NCBI GenBank assembly: GCA_964036665.1
Contig: OZ038527.1
Span: forward strand, 18,126,221 to 18,190,220
Direction of reading: 5' to 3'
Length of the DNA stretch: 64,000 bases
Source: Gordius sp. MW1
Taxonomy: Eukaryota > Nematomorpha > Gordioida > Gordea > Gordiidae
Notes under the pieces: model-generated
Told to the model about the DNA's origin: nothing
What the model saw: only the letters and a program-made list of their open reading frames with translations
The model's database searches: none
Made by a program: the position numbers and the translations under genes
In this document: positions 23,133 to 36,587 of the stretch, in pieces
How the letters are laid out: every line of letters begins with the position of its first letter
Numbering within the stretch: position 1 is the first letter of the stretch

Positions 23133-26100
23133 TTAATTATTAGGTTCTAATTGTGTGTCGTCTTCTGTTTGGGTTGCTATCGAGGTATAGAAAATTGGAA
23201 CGTTTTCATCATATTTGTTTTCCCCATCACGATTTTCCAGATCTAATTTATCTAATTTAACAAGAGCTCGGTTAAGTAAATGTATTAATTCAACGCTTTC
23301 TCCATCCGCATTAGTATGAATTTGGTGCATTGAATCGCTTGTTTGGTTGTTGCTTAATTCTTTAAAGCTTTTAAGGGCCAACTCTTTTAAACGTTTTTCT
23401 TCTTCGAAATATTTTTTCCTCAGACTTTCTAGAGTGCGAGAACTGCAGCGCGGGATGTTGACCGGTGTAACTAAGTGGAAGTTTGTGTAATTTATGGCCA
23501 AATTACCGGTCTCCGTTATAAAGCGGGTTAGACGTTCGAACCGATAACCCCACAAAATTTCATCTTGAGATCATGACAAAAGACACAATATTATAAAAAG
23601 TTTACATATTTCAATTTAGAAATTAGAAACTTTCAATACACTGTTTAAAAAAATTGGTTCTGTTAGTCGACTCGTCTTAGATAAAGTGGGAGGAAAAAGG
23701 TTCCAAAGTTTTGTATTGTTCCGTTATAAAAAGTATTTAATTTTACAATCAATTTTATCAAATTTTGTTTTAACCATAGTTTTTATATGTTTATAAATAT
23801 TAGAAAATAATGTATTATTTCGGATATACGTGTTAGACTTTTATTTTAGGCATAATGAAATATACATAAAAAATTATAATACTGAAATGCTTTTAATAAA
23901 ATGCGTTAGTAAAAGCATATTATATAAGCAAGTAGAAATAAATGTTTTATGAAGAATTATTTTTTTTATAAGATTAATGTGGTCAAATTCTTAAATCTAA
24001 CTAAAAATACAGATTACAGAATAACCAATAGTTAACTCGAGCGGCAATTTTCTGGACTTTAGTAGTAATGATATTATTGTTTCCCACCAATAATAGCGGA
24101 TATCATAATGTTGATGAAATATAATAACGTTCATAATTGTTGGTAGGCATAATTTTAAATTTAATTTGAATTAATAGAAAGATCATTGTGAGGGCAAAAG
24201 GTTGCTTATTAAATTAAAAATCATTTCAAACATTTGACCATAATTTAAATTTTCGAGATTTTATAAGTGGCTCGCTTTTATACTAAGCCAAGATTGTAAT
24301 TAAGGAGGAAGAGGGGGTTGGTGATGATTTAGGGAGGGGATGAATGACGATTATTTAAAATAATAATTTGATATTATGTATACTTTCACATTTAAAAGGG
24401 GAGAGGGCTGCCTCCCTCTCACTACGCTCGCCCCTTAGCCACGCCCTTGACGACTAATTTTGTCGGGGCAAAAAATCGTTAAAAAATGAGCTTGGTAAAT
24501 CATGTAGTGAAATTGCGTTGATGGCGAATGCTTACGGGGTAGATAGGAGGTTCGGGCTTGCATAGTGGCACCCGTGGCCTCTATCATGCCTTGAAAGATG
24601 AAAACCATTTCGAAATGTTCGTCGTGCAACTCCTGGGCACCCATGTCGTAAAAGGGGGATGTCTCGTCGATGATGTGGCTTACGATAACGGGCCAAACGA
24701 GGAAAATATTATCGCTGTCTCGGCAAGTTCCCACCTTCATTTCGTAAGGGTTGAGGTGGATTATTTCCCCTTCTAACGTCGCTTTTTTTCTGAACAAGTA
24801 GGCTTTGGTAGTTGCTCCTATCATGTGAGAAGTCCGCATGTCCCCTAACCTCACGCATAAGCATAACTGACCGTCCCGAGTACAGATGACCGCGTTTCGA
24901 CTAAACATCAGGGTAGCAGCGCGCTTTTTGGGTCTACAAAGCTTCGCAAATATCATACCAGTAACGAAACCTTAAATCATGATGGCAATACACTAATAAG
25001 ACGGTGGAAATAATGCTTTACGATGCCGTTTACTGCTTAGGAGTGTCATTTGCTTAAAAATGCATTAAAAATTTGGTATTCTTTCATAACTTGTGAAATG
25101 GGAGAATTTCCAAAAAGCATAGTTTTTAGTAATAAAATTAAATAAATAATACAGCATCATATTTCTATATAACCAGCTGGATACATCGAGATCTATGGGA
25201 ATGGTAACGACTAATTAATTGTTTTTACTAATTTGGCCTTATAACAAATAAGCTAAACAAGTTTCAACATTTAGTTCAAAATCTTGCACAATATAACACG
25301 CTATGATCACATTTAGAGCTTGATTATTCTTTTTATGATGAACAGAAGAAGTAGCTTAGAATAGTTTTAAAGTTTGGGCCAAAACAAAACAAAGGCAAAT
25401 TTATCGTGGCATCCGTGAACCAGAGGTGAGGTTAATCGATGCTTGAAAATTTTTGAAGACAAGTCCTTGTCTAATTGCTCAAAAATTCAGCCAAGGAAAA
25501 ACAGCTTCCCCCCCCCGCCCCAATCAAAAGTTGTTCAATATATTTAACGATATTATTATTGTTAATATCTATAATCATCTTCTCAAATCATTATCAAATG
25601 TTTAATCTTTCCAACCCCCCCCCCCCCCCCCCGGTCCAATCCAAATTATGCCTATGGTTTTAGCCATACCTACCTTGAATCATGGCTCCGGTTATGGCTT
25701 GAATTATTAGCATGATGATAGCTTCGGGACATTCTTCCGTTATGTACCGATACCCGTATCCTATGGTATGTTGCGTTTCGACGGAAAATAGGAAAACGCC
25801 CGCAAAAGATTCCACATTTTTAACGCACGGCTTCCAGTTGGGGTTAGTGAGGTGATCGAAATCGTCGTGTGAGAATAGGATGAGCCACCATATAAAAGCG
25901 TACCCAAACCAAGAAGCTAAAAAACTGGTCGCAAACACTATGATCGACCAACGCCATTTACTGTCTAACAGCGTCGTGTAAATGTCCGTCAGGAAATGTT
26001 GCTTGAGTTTTGGGATGTGAGAATGTATAACGTTGCAAGTACCGGATTTATTAACTAGGCGCTTGCGTATTTTGCGGGGTAGAAACGCATCTTTTGGCAT

Positions 26101-27158
26101 AGGCGATGGCTTGTCTGATGATCCGCTCTTTGGTTCTAGCCTGAGAAGCGCACTGGTTGTAGGAACGTGGTGGGCAGAAGAGATAGAACTCTGAAATTAT
26201 TTAAGATGGTTAAGTGCTAGAATTTTGAGTTTCGCTTATATTGATGAAGCTAAAATTACCTTATGGAATTTGTTTAAAAATCCAAATCAAGTCTATAATA
26301 GCGAATTTGTCGTCCCACTTTAGACTTAAAAGATAATTTTTCATTTTTTTTAACAATTCTGAAATTCTTAATCCAGAAATCTTTTATAATTGACGAAATT
26401 ATGGTTTAATATAAACAATTCATTATTTTACCGCTCGTTACTTTATAAAACATATTTGCCCGCCATAAATTTAAATCCTGGCTACGCTCGCGCCAACTTT
26501 TTGACCAAAATGAATAATACAAATTAATTTCATTATACAAATCTTTTAAAAATTTATAAGATTTCTTGAAAAAATAAAATAAACTTATAAAATTGAACAT
26601 GGGACGCTAAAATCTAAAATAAAATAGCCGCCTCCGTTTTCATGTCCCCGTAAATTATGTATCCTTATCAATAGCAACCATTATATTCATTAACTTTCTT
26701 AAACAACAACTTTTTAAAAAATAAAAAGAGTTTTCCGTAGAAACATAATAAATATTTTTCAGTCTCAATTTTACCTATTATTAACATATAAATATAATCA
26801 TATTGTGAGATTTAGCATAAATACAACCTTATAGATATAGCCCCCTTAGAAGTTTTAAACACTGTTTTGCCAGAATTACCTGAGATGGCCGGGCCCTTCC
26901 CAGGCTGGAACCAATGCTTCTGTTCAAACTACTTAACAAAGACCCGATCCTACTTCTTCCAGATGTATCTGGGGCACTGACATCTTTATTAACTAAAGTT
27001 CCACCCGGACCGACTGATAACTTAGAACCGGGGTCGGCTTTGGTTAGGAATCCCGGTGGTATGAAAAAGCTTTTGCGACCTTTGCGATTTTTGTTGTCCC
27101 TGTATCGTTGACGAAAGTTATCTAACCTGGAGGAAGGGCCTCCTTCTAAAAATTTCAT
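23133..27158 (-). CDS. Inward-rectifier K+ channel (Kir), paralogue A
   Basis: A tetrameric plasma-membrane K+ channel subunit of the Kir family. Exons in transcript order: 27158-26880, 26190-25674, 24970-24536, 23563-23133 (553 residues, phases 0, 1, 1). The first exon encodes a basic, serine-rich N-terminus. The second gives the slide-helix region and first membrane helix (SKWRW, WWLILFSHDDF), the pore loop with filter HTIGYGYRY, and the start of the second helix. The third begins at GFVTG and carries the PIP2-contact stretch RPKKRA and the cytoplasmic domain through ARTSYLP. The fourth starts at EILWGYRFERL and ends in an acidic tail. The position usually held by Asn or Asp in the second helix, which sets rectification strength, appears to be Gln (AITGAMIQGF), so rectification may be weak. 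The start at 27158 is the first ATG after an acceptor-like TTTAG, and an upstream exon is possible. The subtype cannot be assigned by eye. Confidence 0.88.
24295..24450 (+). repeat. Degenerate subfamily A MITE in Kir A intron
   Basis: AGAGGGGGTTGGTGATGATTTAGGGAGGGG, a shortened AT-rich centre, and TTAGCCACGCCCTTGA at the right match a worn subfamily A copy. It lies in the last intron of Kir A, ending about 85 bases from exon 3. Confidence 0.45.
25500..25632. repeat. C-run pair in Kir A intron 2
   Basis: Runs of C at about 25508 and 25614-25632 flank AT-rich sequence, with CCAATCCAAATTATGCC at the right. This looks like the inside of a reverse G-tract element without its ends. The right run lies about 40 bases from the exon 2 donor at 25673. 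Confidence 0.3.
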
Positions 27159-27159
27159 T

Positions 27160-30100
27160 TTTTCCTTCTAAACGAAATCTAAAAACACAAATTTATTGTT
27201 CTACAAGAATTTAAAAATTATTACAGATGTGGGCGAAGAACTATTTGAAAAATTATATTTGATAAGATCATGGTCATGATAGCTGTGAGTATAATAAGCA
27301 GGCATAAACATAATACTAGTACCAAATTTCGCTTAAGGTCGATAAATTTTATAATTTATGGAGGGAAAGTAAAAAAGAAAAGTTCTGTCACATTTTTGAC
27401 CTATCTTTTATTGAAAAATTTTATAAAATTCTGAAGGAGAGGAAAATGATATTTAGTGTTTACATTCATAGACGCTTAAAATACTGCACAGGCAGGTGAC
27501 CATGTTGGGACGGGGTCAAAACCTTGAAGAAAATTTGGATCAGGTTAAAAATTGACTTTGCATGCATCTTTTTAGATTTTCGTTTAAATTTAAACATTTC
27601 AATAATTAAAATTTTAAATTTTTACCTTCCCTACATCAATATCGAATTTTTAACCCCCCCCCCCTTCTCAATCTTGTTCAAATTTGGTAAACCCACGCTA
27701 AAGAATTTGAGGAAAATAAATTGTATAATAAACTAGTGCAGATGGATTAATCATATTCCATTCCATCTTCCAGTTTGATATCTTTCCCCTCGTAGAAGCA
27801 TATTACACTAGAGGAGCAATTAAATCTATCTTGGTGTGAATTAAATAACATATACTAAAATGAAATGGGTGACAAATGGCAGTGTTTGGTTGAATGAAAA
27901 GGTTTAACAAGGCGTCAATAATTTGATAGAAGATGTCGACGTGCAAAACCATGGCCTAGATTACCATTAATGTACTTTATTATCAATAAAATTTACCTTT
28001 TCTTCAAAAGAACCTTAAATTTTTATGACATTCAAGTTTTTTTTTAATTTTAACATTTTTATTAATATTTAAGTACACAATATCTATTAAATCATCTTAA
28101 ATAAAATTAAATTTGATTATACATTATTATAAATATCAGGAAAACATTCATATATGGCGATTGAATTGTATTTAAAGTGACAGAAAATTATTTGCGTAAG
28201 ATTCTACTTTTGTGAAGTTGATTTGATATGTAAATCTTAAGAAAATAGAATCTAACATCAAAAAGACCCCCGTTGAAAATGCAATTTTTGAATTTTAGAA
28301 GTTCCAAATGCACTTACTAGGGCGATTATAAATTGCAACTTTATGTAATGATTCCCAAATTATGTTTTAGGAGCATATAAATAATTGGAAATTTTAATAG
28401 GCGTATTAATGTTGTAAATTAGTGAGTTTAATAGGACTTCGGGTAGGAGGTTATTGAAGTTTTTACCAATTTTACAATGTCACGCGGTATTTTTTTTATT
28501 TTAATCAAGATATTATATCAAAATATATTTATAATATAACTTAAGCTAGGACCCACAACTTTAGAAGGTGGAATATTTTATAATAAAAGAAGAAGAAATT
28601 TTTATTATTTTAATTACCTTACTTAGTAGGGGGATGAATGTATGTGATGAATTCAGAAATCTAAATTTATCATAAATCGCGTGTCAATGATGATAAAATG
28701 ACATATTGCAATGAGTTGTTAGACAGATTCGTATGTAAAATATAGGAATTGACGTGTTTATAAATATTCGTGAAAGATTTAGCCCGACTAACATTAATAG
28801 GTGTTGAGGGGGGTTGAACATAATGGGGTTTTTACCTCAAGGCATTATACCTGTTATTAATTTCAAATATAAACGTCAACTTCAAGGTTCACTATGGCAT
28901 TTAATTATCCGAAAGATAAAAGTAATTTAAAAATATAGTTTCATATGATGTCGAAGCAATATTCTTTAAAACTTAAAAAAACGAGAAAAATGTTTTGACA
29001 AATCCATATAAAAGACTTTAACCTCAATAAATGTATTAAGGAACCTTTTCCTTTACTTTCATCCATCAATGTATGCTAGTATTTACTTTATCATTTACTA
29101 ACATTATAAACCATGTTCACGCCTTTTTTTAGGTGATTTATAAATCATATTTTCAATTTTATTTTTGACCTCAAGCTTACAAAAACCCGAACGTGCCTTA
29201 TTTAAGTTATGAATCCAATATTAAAAAGTAGCATAAAAATAGCTAGGCATAGAGAGCTTAAAATTTTAATAGCTTAGCAAAAGATATCAACGAATATCTA
29301 TACAGTTTTGTGCTCTTTGGTCCTCTAGTTAAAGAGATTTTAGGCATTTTTGAAGAGATGGGTCATAATGACCCAGTAAAACCAAGCGTAAAATTTTGTT
29401 GTTTTGAATATTGAATATGGCGATCTTATGGGATTTGTAAAAAAAAATAATCTTTAAAACTCATCAGTTAGATTGTAATTTTTTTATTGAATAAACAATA
29501 TATATATTGCTCCTGAGAATTGGACAAAACTCCGAACTTAGATAATTGAGTTCAAAGTTTGAATTGCTATAAATCTAAACTTATAATTTATATGACTTGA
29601 AATTAAGTTTGGTAATTTAATCTAATAGCACCTGTAATATTTTAGCCAAAAATGTGGATTTTTTTCTAAATTATTTCATAAAAAGTTGATTTTTGGAATT
29701 TCAGATAGAACAAAGTTCTCAATTTTTTGCGATTTTATTTAGCTACTTTGCTATATCTAAATTTTTAACCGCAAGTTTTAAGGTTTGTTGACATTAGATT
29801 CATGACCTATAACTATAATAATATAGTAAATATGAGATTATTAAAATTTATATATTATAATGACTAAATAACTTTAATAACTTAAATTTATTTAATATTA
29901 TATCAAAATAAAGCTAAATTGGGGTTGTGTACCCTATTAAATTAAACTATGATACTTTAGAATATCTTCGAGAGTATAAATGTATTGTATATAATTAAAT
30001 TTCTCAATCATTATGATATATATCCTTTATATAGCTAAAAATATTTACTGGAGGCAATTTGTAGCAAACATGCTATTTACAACAAATACTTTTATATCTA

Positions 30101-30770
30101 GTAGAAGTACAATCAATTATATCTATTTTGAAACAAATAGCTCTTTTAAAATGTTATATCTTGACAATTCTTAAGAATCTTAAACGTTCTCTTTTAAAAA
30201 TTCCGTTTATATTTTCCCATCTCTCGCAATAGTTTTTTTCGCCATAAAAATAATCTTTTTCATGACCAATAATAATGTACAAAGACTAAAATTATTATTA
30301 GTACAAATCATTGTGTATAAAAATTTTGCCTGTAGTTAATTTCAACCATTATTTACAATTTTTTGATTTCAAAACTTATAAAAGTTAGAGATACAATATT
30401 AATTTACTCATCTTCATTCAAAATAATTCTTATTTTATCATTGTTTGTCATACCACAGTTATAAAGTAATTTGTAGGAATATTATGCGAATTAAAATTTT
30501 AAGGCAAACGATTTATTCACGTGATAAATGAGCGCTTGGGATTGGGTAATTGCAGGAGCAAAACTTTTCTTAAAAATGAAATTTGCGGAAAGCGCAATAT
30601 AAGAACCTTAATAGCTAAACCAAAAAACATTTTTTTACAATTTTTAAAAAGCCTATGATAAAATATATTAAAATCTACCGAATAACTTTTACTCTAAAAT
30701 TTTCCAAAATTGCAAATAGAGCACTCCCATTCTCAGGTAGCGATATGTTAAAAATGTTAATAATAGAGAG
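27160..30770. other. AT-rich intergenic DNA, no gene seen
   Basis: No reading frame with family resemblance, no RNA gene and no clear transposon ends. A C-run at about 27654 may be a G-tract element remnant. The 5' control region of Kir A should lie at the left end, but I cannot place a promoter. Confidence 0.4.
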
Positions 30771-30775
30771 CAAAT

Positions 30776-32085
30776 TATTGTGCTCAGTATTTAATTCAAT
30801 TTTTGTTCGGTAGAGTGATCAATTGCTCAGTAGAATAATTAAATGCTCAGTAAAATATTCAAATGCTCAGTAATTAATTTAATGTTCAGTAATTTAATTA
30901 TTTGCTCAGTAATTAATTCATTTGTTCAGTTATTATTTCTATTCTGCTCAGTAACTGAAACTTAATTTTACCTCTTTCTCACCTGGGGGAGGGGGTGATT
31001 TCCTCCCCCCCCCCTTTTTCACCCCCTTATTTCTTACCCTCTTCCTCACCAGGGAGAGGAAGGGGGGCGATTTGACCCCCCACCCTTATTTTTTACACTC
31101 TTTCTCACCCAGGGAAGGGGGGGGGGGTGATTTGCCCCTCCCCCTACTTTTTATCCTCTTCCTCACCAGGGAGGGGGAGGGGGGTGATTTACCCCACCCC
31201 CCTTATTTTTACTCTCTTCCTCACCAGGGAGGGGGAGAGGGGTGATTTGTGGGGTGAGAAAAAGGGGGGGAGCAAATCACCCCCTTCTCCCCCTGGTTGA
31301 GAATGAGAATAAAAAGGGGGGGGGGGGGTAAATTACCCCCCTCCCCCCGGTTGAGAAAAAGGGTAAAAAAAGGGGAGGAGAGAAATCGCCCCCTCCGGTG
31401 AAAAAGGGTAAAAAAGGGAGGGGGCAAATCACCCCTCCCCCCTGGTTAGAAAGAGGGTAAAAAATAAGGGGGGAGGTGAAAAGAGGGAAGGGGGGCGGGT
31501 CAAATAACCTCTTTCCCCCCAGGTGAAAAAAAGAATAAAAAAGAAGGGGGGGGGCAAATTACCCCCACCCCCCTGGTTAGAAAGAGGGTAAAAAATAAGG
31601 GGGGGGGGGATGAAAAAAGGGAGGGAGTCAAATCACCCTCCTCTCTCCAGGTGAGAAAGAGGGTAAAAAAGAAAGGGGGGGGGCAAATTACCCCCTCCCC
31701 CCTGGTTAGAAAGAGAGCAAAAAATAAGGGGAGGGGGGTCAAATCACCTCTCTCCCCTCTGGTGAGAAAGAGGGTAAAAAATAAGGGGGGGGGGGGGAAA
31801 CTAACGGGACAAAAAAGGGGGCAAAGTTCTTAATTTATTTAAAAAAAATTGTATACCAATTAAAATATTATTTATAAAATATAAGCGCAAAATAAATTAA
31901 TATAGCAAATTATGAATTTATATTACTGAGCATTTTAGCAAAAATACTGAGCATTTTTTAATTTAAAGCTGAGCATTTTAAAGTTAATTTACTGAGCAAT
32001 TTTGAATTTTTAACTGGGCACTTTAATAAAATACTGAGCACATTTTACTGAGCATTTCTTAATTTATTACTGAGCATTTAAATAA
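30776..32085. mobile_element. Foldback-like palindromic element
   Basis: The left arm (30776-30960) has about eight TGCTCAGTA-like motifs. The right arm (31922-32085) has the inverted form TACTGAGCA in similar number. Between them, a roughly 55-60-base G/C-rich unit (TCACCAGGGAGGGGG..GGTGATTTG..CCCC..TTTTTACCCTCTT) is repeated in one orientation from about 30980 to 31245 and in the opposite orientation from 31255 to 31800. The whole can fold on itself. The proline-rich frames inside are products of the repeat, not genes. Confidence 0.7.
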
Positions 32086-32539
32086 CATCCTTAATAATAT
32101 ACATGTAAATGATTATACTCATCAAAATATTAAATTAGCCTACTATAAAGTTTATAGATTTTTGAAGGGTATAACTGGAGTGGACCACGTTTATTTATAA
32201 TGCGCGTTGAGAAATTGATGAATGAATGAGCAAGATTTTGTAACGGGCTCAGCGGGCCTTACATATATCAATGCACGGCCCAAGATCGCAAGGTTATATT
32301 ACGGCCCTTCCCCTACCCGTTTTTCCTTTAAAGCAAACGCTTGAGGATAAAATATATTTTATCTATAAGGAAAAATGCATACAATTAAATAACAAAAAAC
32401 TATGTAATTAAAAATATTATATTAAGGCTACATAAAATTACATGCCTATAATTAAAGCCCAAAACAAAATGGAACGGGTATATTGACAAAAAATGTTAAT
32501 TTTTGTAAAATGATACTATTGGTAAAACTACATAGCGAC

Positions 32540-33707
32540 TAGAGCTGTTAAGAACTAGGAACTAGTTCACTTTTTTCTGAACTTAGAACTGAAATAGTTA
32601 CCTTCCAAAAAATGTGAACTGTGAACTTCATCTAGTTAGTTTTTTTAAGATTGAACTTGAACTAGTTATTTTTTTCAAATTCTGAACTTGAACTATACAA
32701 TATAATTGAACTAGTTCATCACAAATATATTATTTAAAATAAATTTATAAGCCGAGTTTATTGTTTGTATATGCATCAACAATTTGACGTGCACTGTCTT
32801 CGCGGTAATCATACAGACATATAGTAACCGCGCATTTTTGATTTTAAAAACACAAAAAAATTCTTGCTTGTTTTATTGTCAGCACTTAGTAAGATTTAGC
32901 TAATTAATGTGATTTATAAAAGCCTGTAATTAGAAAAGATGGATATCATCGGGTATTTGCTCTGAAGTAGATAATAGGAGCGAGTATAGAGGTGCATACT
33001 CACAATGGTTTAGATTTCTTAGATATAAGACGTGATAATTCTAATGAAGTATTACTTGAAGACTATATTAAACTCAATAATACCTCATTTGATATATTTG
33101 ATGAATTTCCAAATCTAAAACAAATTTTTATCAAATATAACGCTTGTCTCCCATCTGCTCCAGTTGAAAGGCTTTATAGTTTGGGAAAACTTATATTTGG
33201 AGATAAGCGTTCTTGTTTATTAAATGATAATTTTGAAAACAATATTTTATTAAAGCCCAATTCACATTTACTTTCACATGATTTTTATTATATATTATAA
33301 TTGCATATTGTTTGTAATAAAGATTTTAAACATTGTATATTGATGCTTTTGTCATATATGAATATTTCCTTAAAATAGATTTTCAAATATATAATTAATA
33401 AACTATAAAATTTTATTTAAATTGGATAGGATTCAAAAAAAAATTTTAATTCAGGAATCATTTCCTAAAACCCTTTGGATTTGATTTAAACTTTATCATA
33501 TTAAAAAAAATGAACTGAACTTTGAACTGAACTTGAACTAGTTATTTTTGTAAAATTGAACTATTAACTTGAACTAGTTACATTTTTTCCTATATGAACT
33601 TGAACTAGTTACTTTTTAAAAAAATATGAATTTGAACTAATGATTTTTTCCAAATTTCGCTATGAACTTGAACTAGTTCGTATCATAGATGAACTTTAAC
33701 AGCTCTA
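32540..33707 (+). mobile_element. hAT transposon, deleted, exact 8-bp duplication
   Basis: The terminal TAGAGCTGTTAA and its inverse TTAACAGCTCTA are exact. The flanks ATAGCGAC at 32532-32539 and 33708-33715 are identical, the 8-base duplication expected for the hAT superfamily. Both ends carry GAACTTGAACTAGTT repeats (32560-32720 and 33510-33690), as in the copy at 9494-11513. Only the C-terminal part of a transposase is left inside. Confidence 0.88.
32986..33300 (+). pseudogene. hAT transposase C-terminal fragment
   Basis: An open stretch of about 100 codons ending in TAA matches the hAT dimerisation domain by pattern: PSAPVERLYSLGKLIFGDKR, followed by LLNDNFENNILLK. The family pattern is S-APVERLFS-AG--(x)-RN-L-(x)-E--L-LK. 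Full transposases are about 600 residues, so the catalytic part is missing and this copy cannot move on its own. Confidence 0.75.
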
Positions 33708-33715
33708 ATAGCGAC

Positions 33716-34795
33716 TATTAATTGCTATGCAATTTATGGTCTTTATAACGATTTGGTATTGCCCCATTCCCAAATATATACATGTATGATTTAAGCTGTA
33801 AAATATTCCATACATGTTTGATTTAAGCTGTTGTTTGGGCTTTTGTAATTGCTTGCCTTTTTTTATTGCTTGTTAATAAATAATAAAGCGGAAAACTGAG
33901 GGGGGGGGGGGGGTTTGGATTAAAAATGGAAGCGTTTAATGCTAATTTTCGGGCTTTAAATGTTGTGTTAATATATAAAAAAATTTGATTTTTTAAGATG
34001 GACAGGTGCTCTTTTCTGTTCCCGTCTAGTCTAGCTAGGCCTATATTATTTTAAATAAAAATTGAACTATTTCTAATAAATCGAAGTTAGTTTTAAGCTA
34101 AGAAGCTTGTAAATGAATGAAAAAAAACAATTTTTACTTAATCCAATTAGTTTGCTATAGTTTCTAATAATATTATGTAATGAAAATATAATATACTTTA
34201 AATATTTACTATTTTTAAATCCTAGGTTTATGACCACAATAAAGACACATAAATGCGAAGCAACTAGCTACCCATTTCATGTATTTAAAAATTCATAACT
34301 ATTATTGATCATCATTGTTTTATCTGATCAACACAAATTAAATTCAATGAAAATTTAAACATAATCTATTAAGATCCATAAGAAAAACGGAATTTTTTCA
34401 TAATTATTTGTCAATGCTAAAGCTCACGTCTTATATCTTCAAATATATGGATAGGGCTTTTGTTTGCATAAAGTTTTAAAATTATATAGGCTGAGTGGCA
34501 AAGATTAGATTGATAGATTATAAATTTTTTTGCGAGTATACAAAACCCTAATATCCAAATTGACATAATTATTTAAACTTAATATCAATTCAAATTTTAA
34601 TTCCTTTAGTCGAGACTTTCCATCATCTATACAAAAATCTTTAATATAACTAAACATAGCAATTAAAACATAAACATCGTTTTTTTATAGTTTTAATCTT
34701 AGTATGCAAGGACAAGTTTGCCTTATATGTATGCAAGCCAGCTCTCTATGCATTTATTCAATTCTTAAAAATGTCATTACGTAAAATTCTATTAA
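33716..34795. other. AT-rich intergenic DNA, no gene seen
   Basis: It starts with one copy of the AATTGCTATGCAATTTATGG motif (33720) that also marks the arms further right, and includes a G-run at 33899. I see nothing else that can be named. Confidence 0.4.
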
Positions 34796-36262
34796 TTGCT
34801 ATGCAATTTATGGGCTCGTTTTTTGGTGTCCGTCCGTCCGTTGTATCCTCCCTATCTATTTGCATTGGGTATATTAGGTTATCGCTTTTTTAAATTTATG
34901 CATGAGAAAGAGGTGCCCCACCCCTCATCTCTATCTCCCTCGGTGTGTTATATATAAGATTTGTTAAATTATCTATTATATAATAAACATAAATAAAAGT
35001 TGTTTACTTTTAATGCTATGCAATTTAACTAGTTATATAATAAACATAAATAAAAGTTGTTTACTTTTAATTGCTATGCAATTTAACTAGTTTTTTAGTT
35101 AGAATCCCGGAGTTTTTTTTGACTCTTATGATTGTTCTTGTTACTATCATTGATAATAAGAATTTTTGGCCGTCCGCTGGCTCCTGACCGATGGAAAAAA
35201 TGACCATTGGCCAAAATGTGAATCGAAATTATTTTTTTCGTTTTTTTTTACTATTATGATTGTTCCTGTTCCTACCATTGCTATTATGACTTTTTGGCCG
35301 TCCGCTGGCTGCTGACCAATGTTATATAATAAACATAAATAAAAGTTGTTTACTTTTATTTGCTATGCAATTTAACTAGTTTTTGGGTTAGAATCCCGGA
35401 GTTTTTTTTGACTCTTATGATTGTTCTTGTTACTATCATTGATAATAAGAATTTTTGGCCGTCCGCTGGCTCCTGACCGATGGAAAAAATGACCATTGGC
35501 CAAAATGTGATTCGAAAATTTTTTTTTCGTTTTTTTTGACTATTATGATTGTTCCTGTTCCTACCATTGCTATTATGACTTTTTGGCCGTCCGCTGGCTG
35601 CTGACCAATGGAATAAAATGACCATTGGCCAAAATGTGATTCTAAAATTTTTTTTTTGTTTTTTTGACTATTATGAATTTATATCCACTTTTACCGTGTC
35701 TTGGCTGCTGACCAATGGAAAAAAATGACCATTGGCCAAAATGTGCATTAAAATTTTTTTTTCCGTTTTTTTGGCTATCACTGACTTATAGAGTATCTGT
35801 TGGTACTGACCAATGGAGAAAAAATGACCATTGGCTAAATTTTTGATTTTTTTAATTAAAAATTGTTCAAATTCAACAAAAAATTTCTCCCAACAATACT
35901 GCAAATTCTTAACATTGTGATGTTTTATAATATAATGTTTGTTAGACCCATAATCACTAAAGGCCATAAAATTAATGTAATACGCAACTAGATGCAAACA
36001 CTAAATCTAACCATAACCCTTGCCTATATTACATTTTGCCTATATTAAATTTTGCCTATAAATGGAAAATTTGTATAAATAATTAATTAATCATTAGGCA
36101 TTTAATACCCCCCTATAGGCATTCTCGCCCCTTCCCACCTTTCTCGCCCATAAATTGCATAGCAAATATGATACATTTATACGGAGTACAGATGAGTCGT
36201 CCCCCCTTCCCTTCCCCTCTTCCCTTCTCCCCCTTCCCACGAGGGCCGAAGGCCCGATTTAA
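34796..36262 (+). mobile_element. Left arm of an inverted pair of tandem-repeat elements
   Basis: Begins ATTGCTATGCAATTTATGGGCTCG and is bounded near 36171 by the inverted CCCATAAATTGCATAGCAAAT. Homology to the right arm goes on to the GC-rich palindrome CGAGGGCCGAAGGCCCGA at 36241-36258. Inside, a block of about 290 bases is duplicated (35036-35320 and 35326-35600), and shorter units with GACCATTGGCCAAAATGTG and GGCTGCTGACCAATGG repeat five to six times. The segments GTCCGTCCGTCCGTTG, GGTTATCGCTTTTTTAAATTTATGCATGAGAAAGAGG and ATACGGAGTA all recur in inverse order at 43.03-45.19 kb. No protein is coded. Confidence 0.8.
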
Positions 36263-36587
36263 TATTTTGCAATCAAGCTAAAGTTGATGGGACATCGAGA
36301 ATAAACATATTAACATAGGGCGTGGCAAGGTCAATCTAATGTCTTTTAAATGTATGTTCAAATTTCAAAAATTTTAACTGCCCCTACATAATTTATATAA
36401 ATTATTTTGTCCCACCCTTAACACTACCTACGACGGTCCCAAGTCCGTGTGCAAAAAGTGGAGGGTTGGCGTCAGGTCGGAAACCGGCTATAAAAACCAA
36501 CTCCAAAATTATGATAGTTTCAAACAAGATTTTACAAGAAAAGGCTAGGGCGTCCTCCACAAACGACGCGCACTGCATACCCCGCCC

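Noticed and set aside
31221-31833. Proline- and lysine-rich frames on both strands
   Set aside because: They are read-outs of the G/C-rich minisatellite inside the palindromic element.
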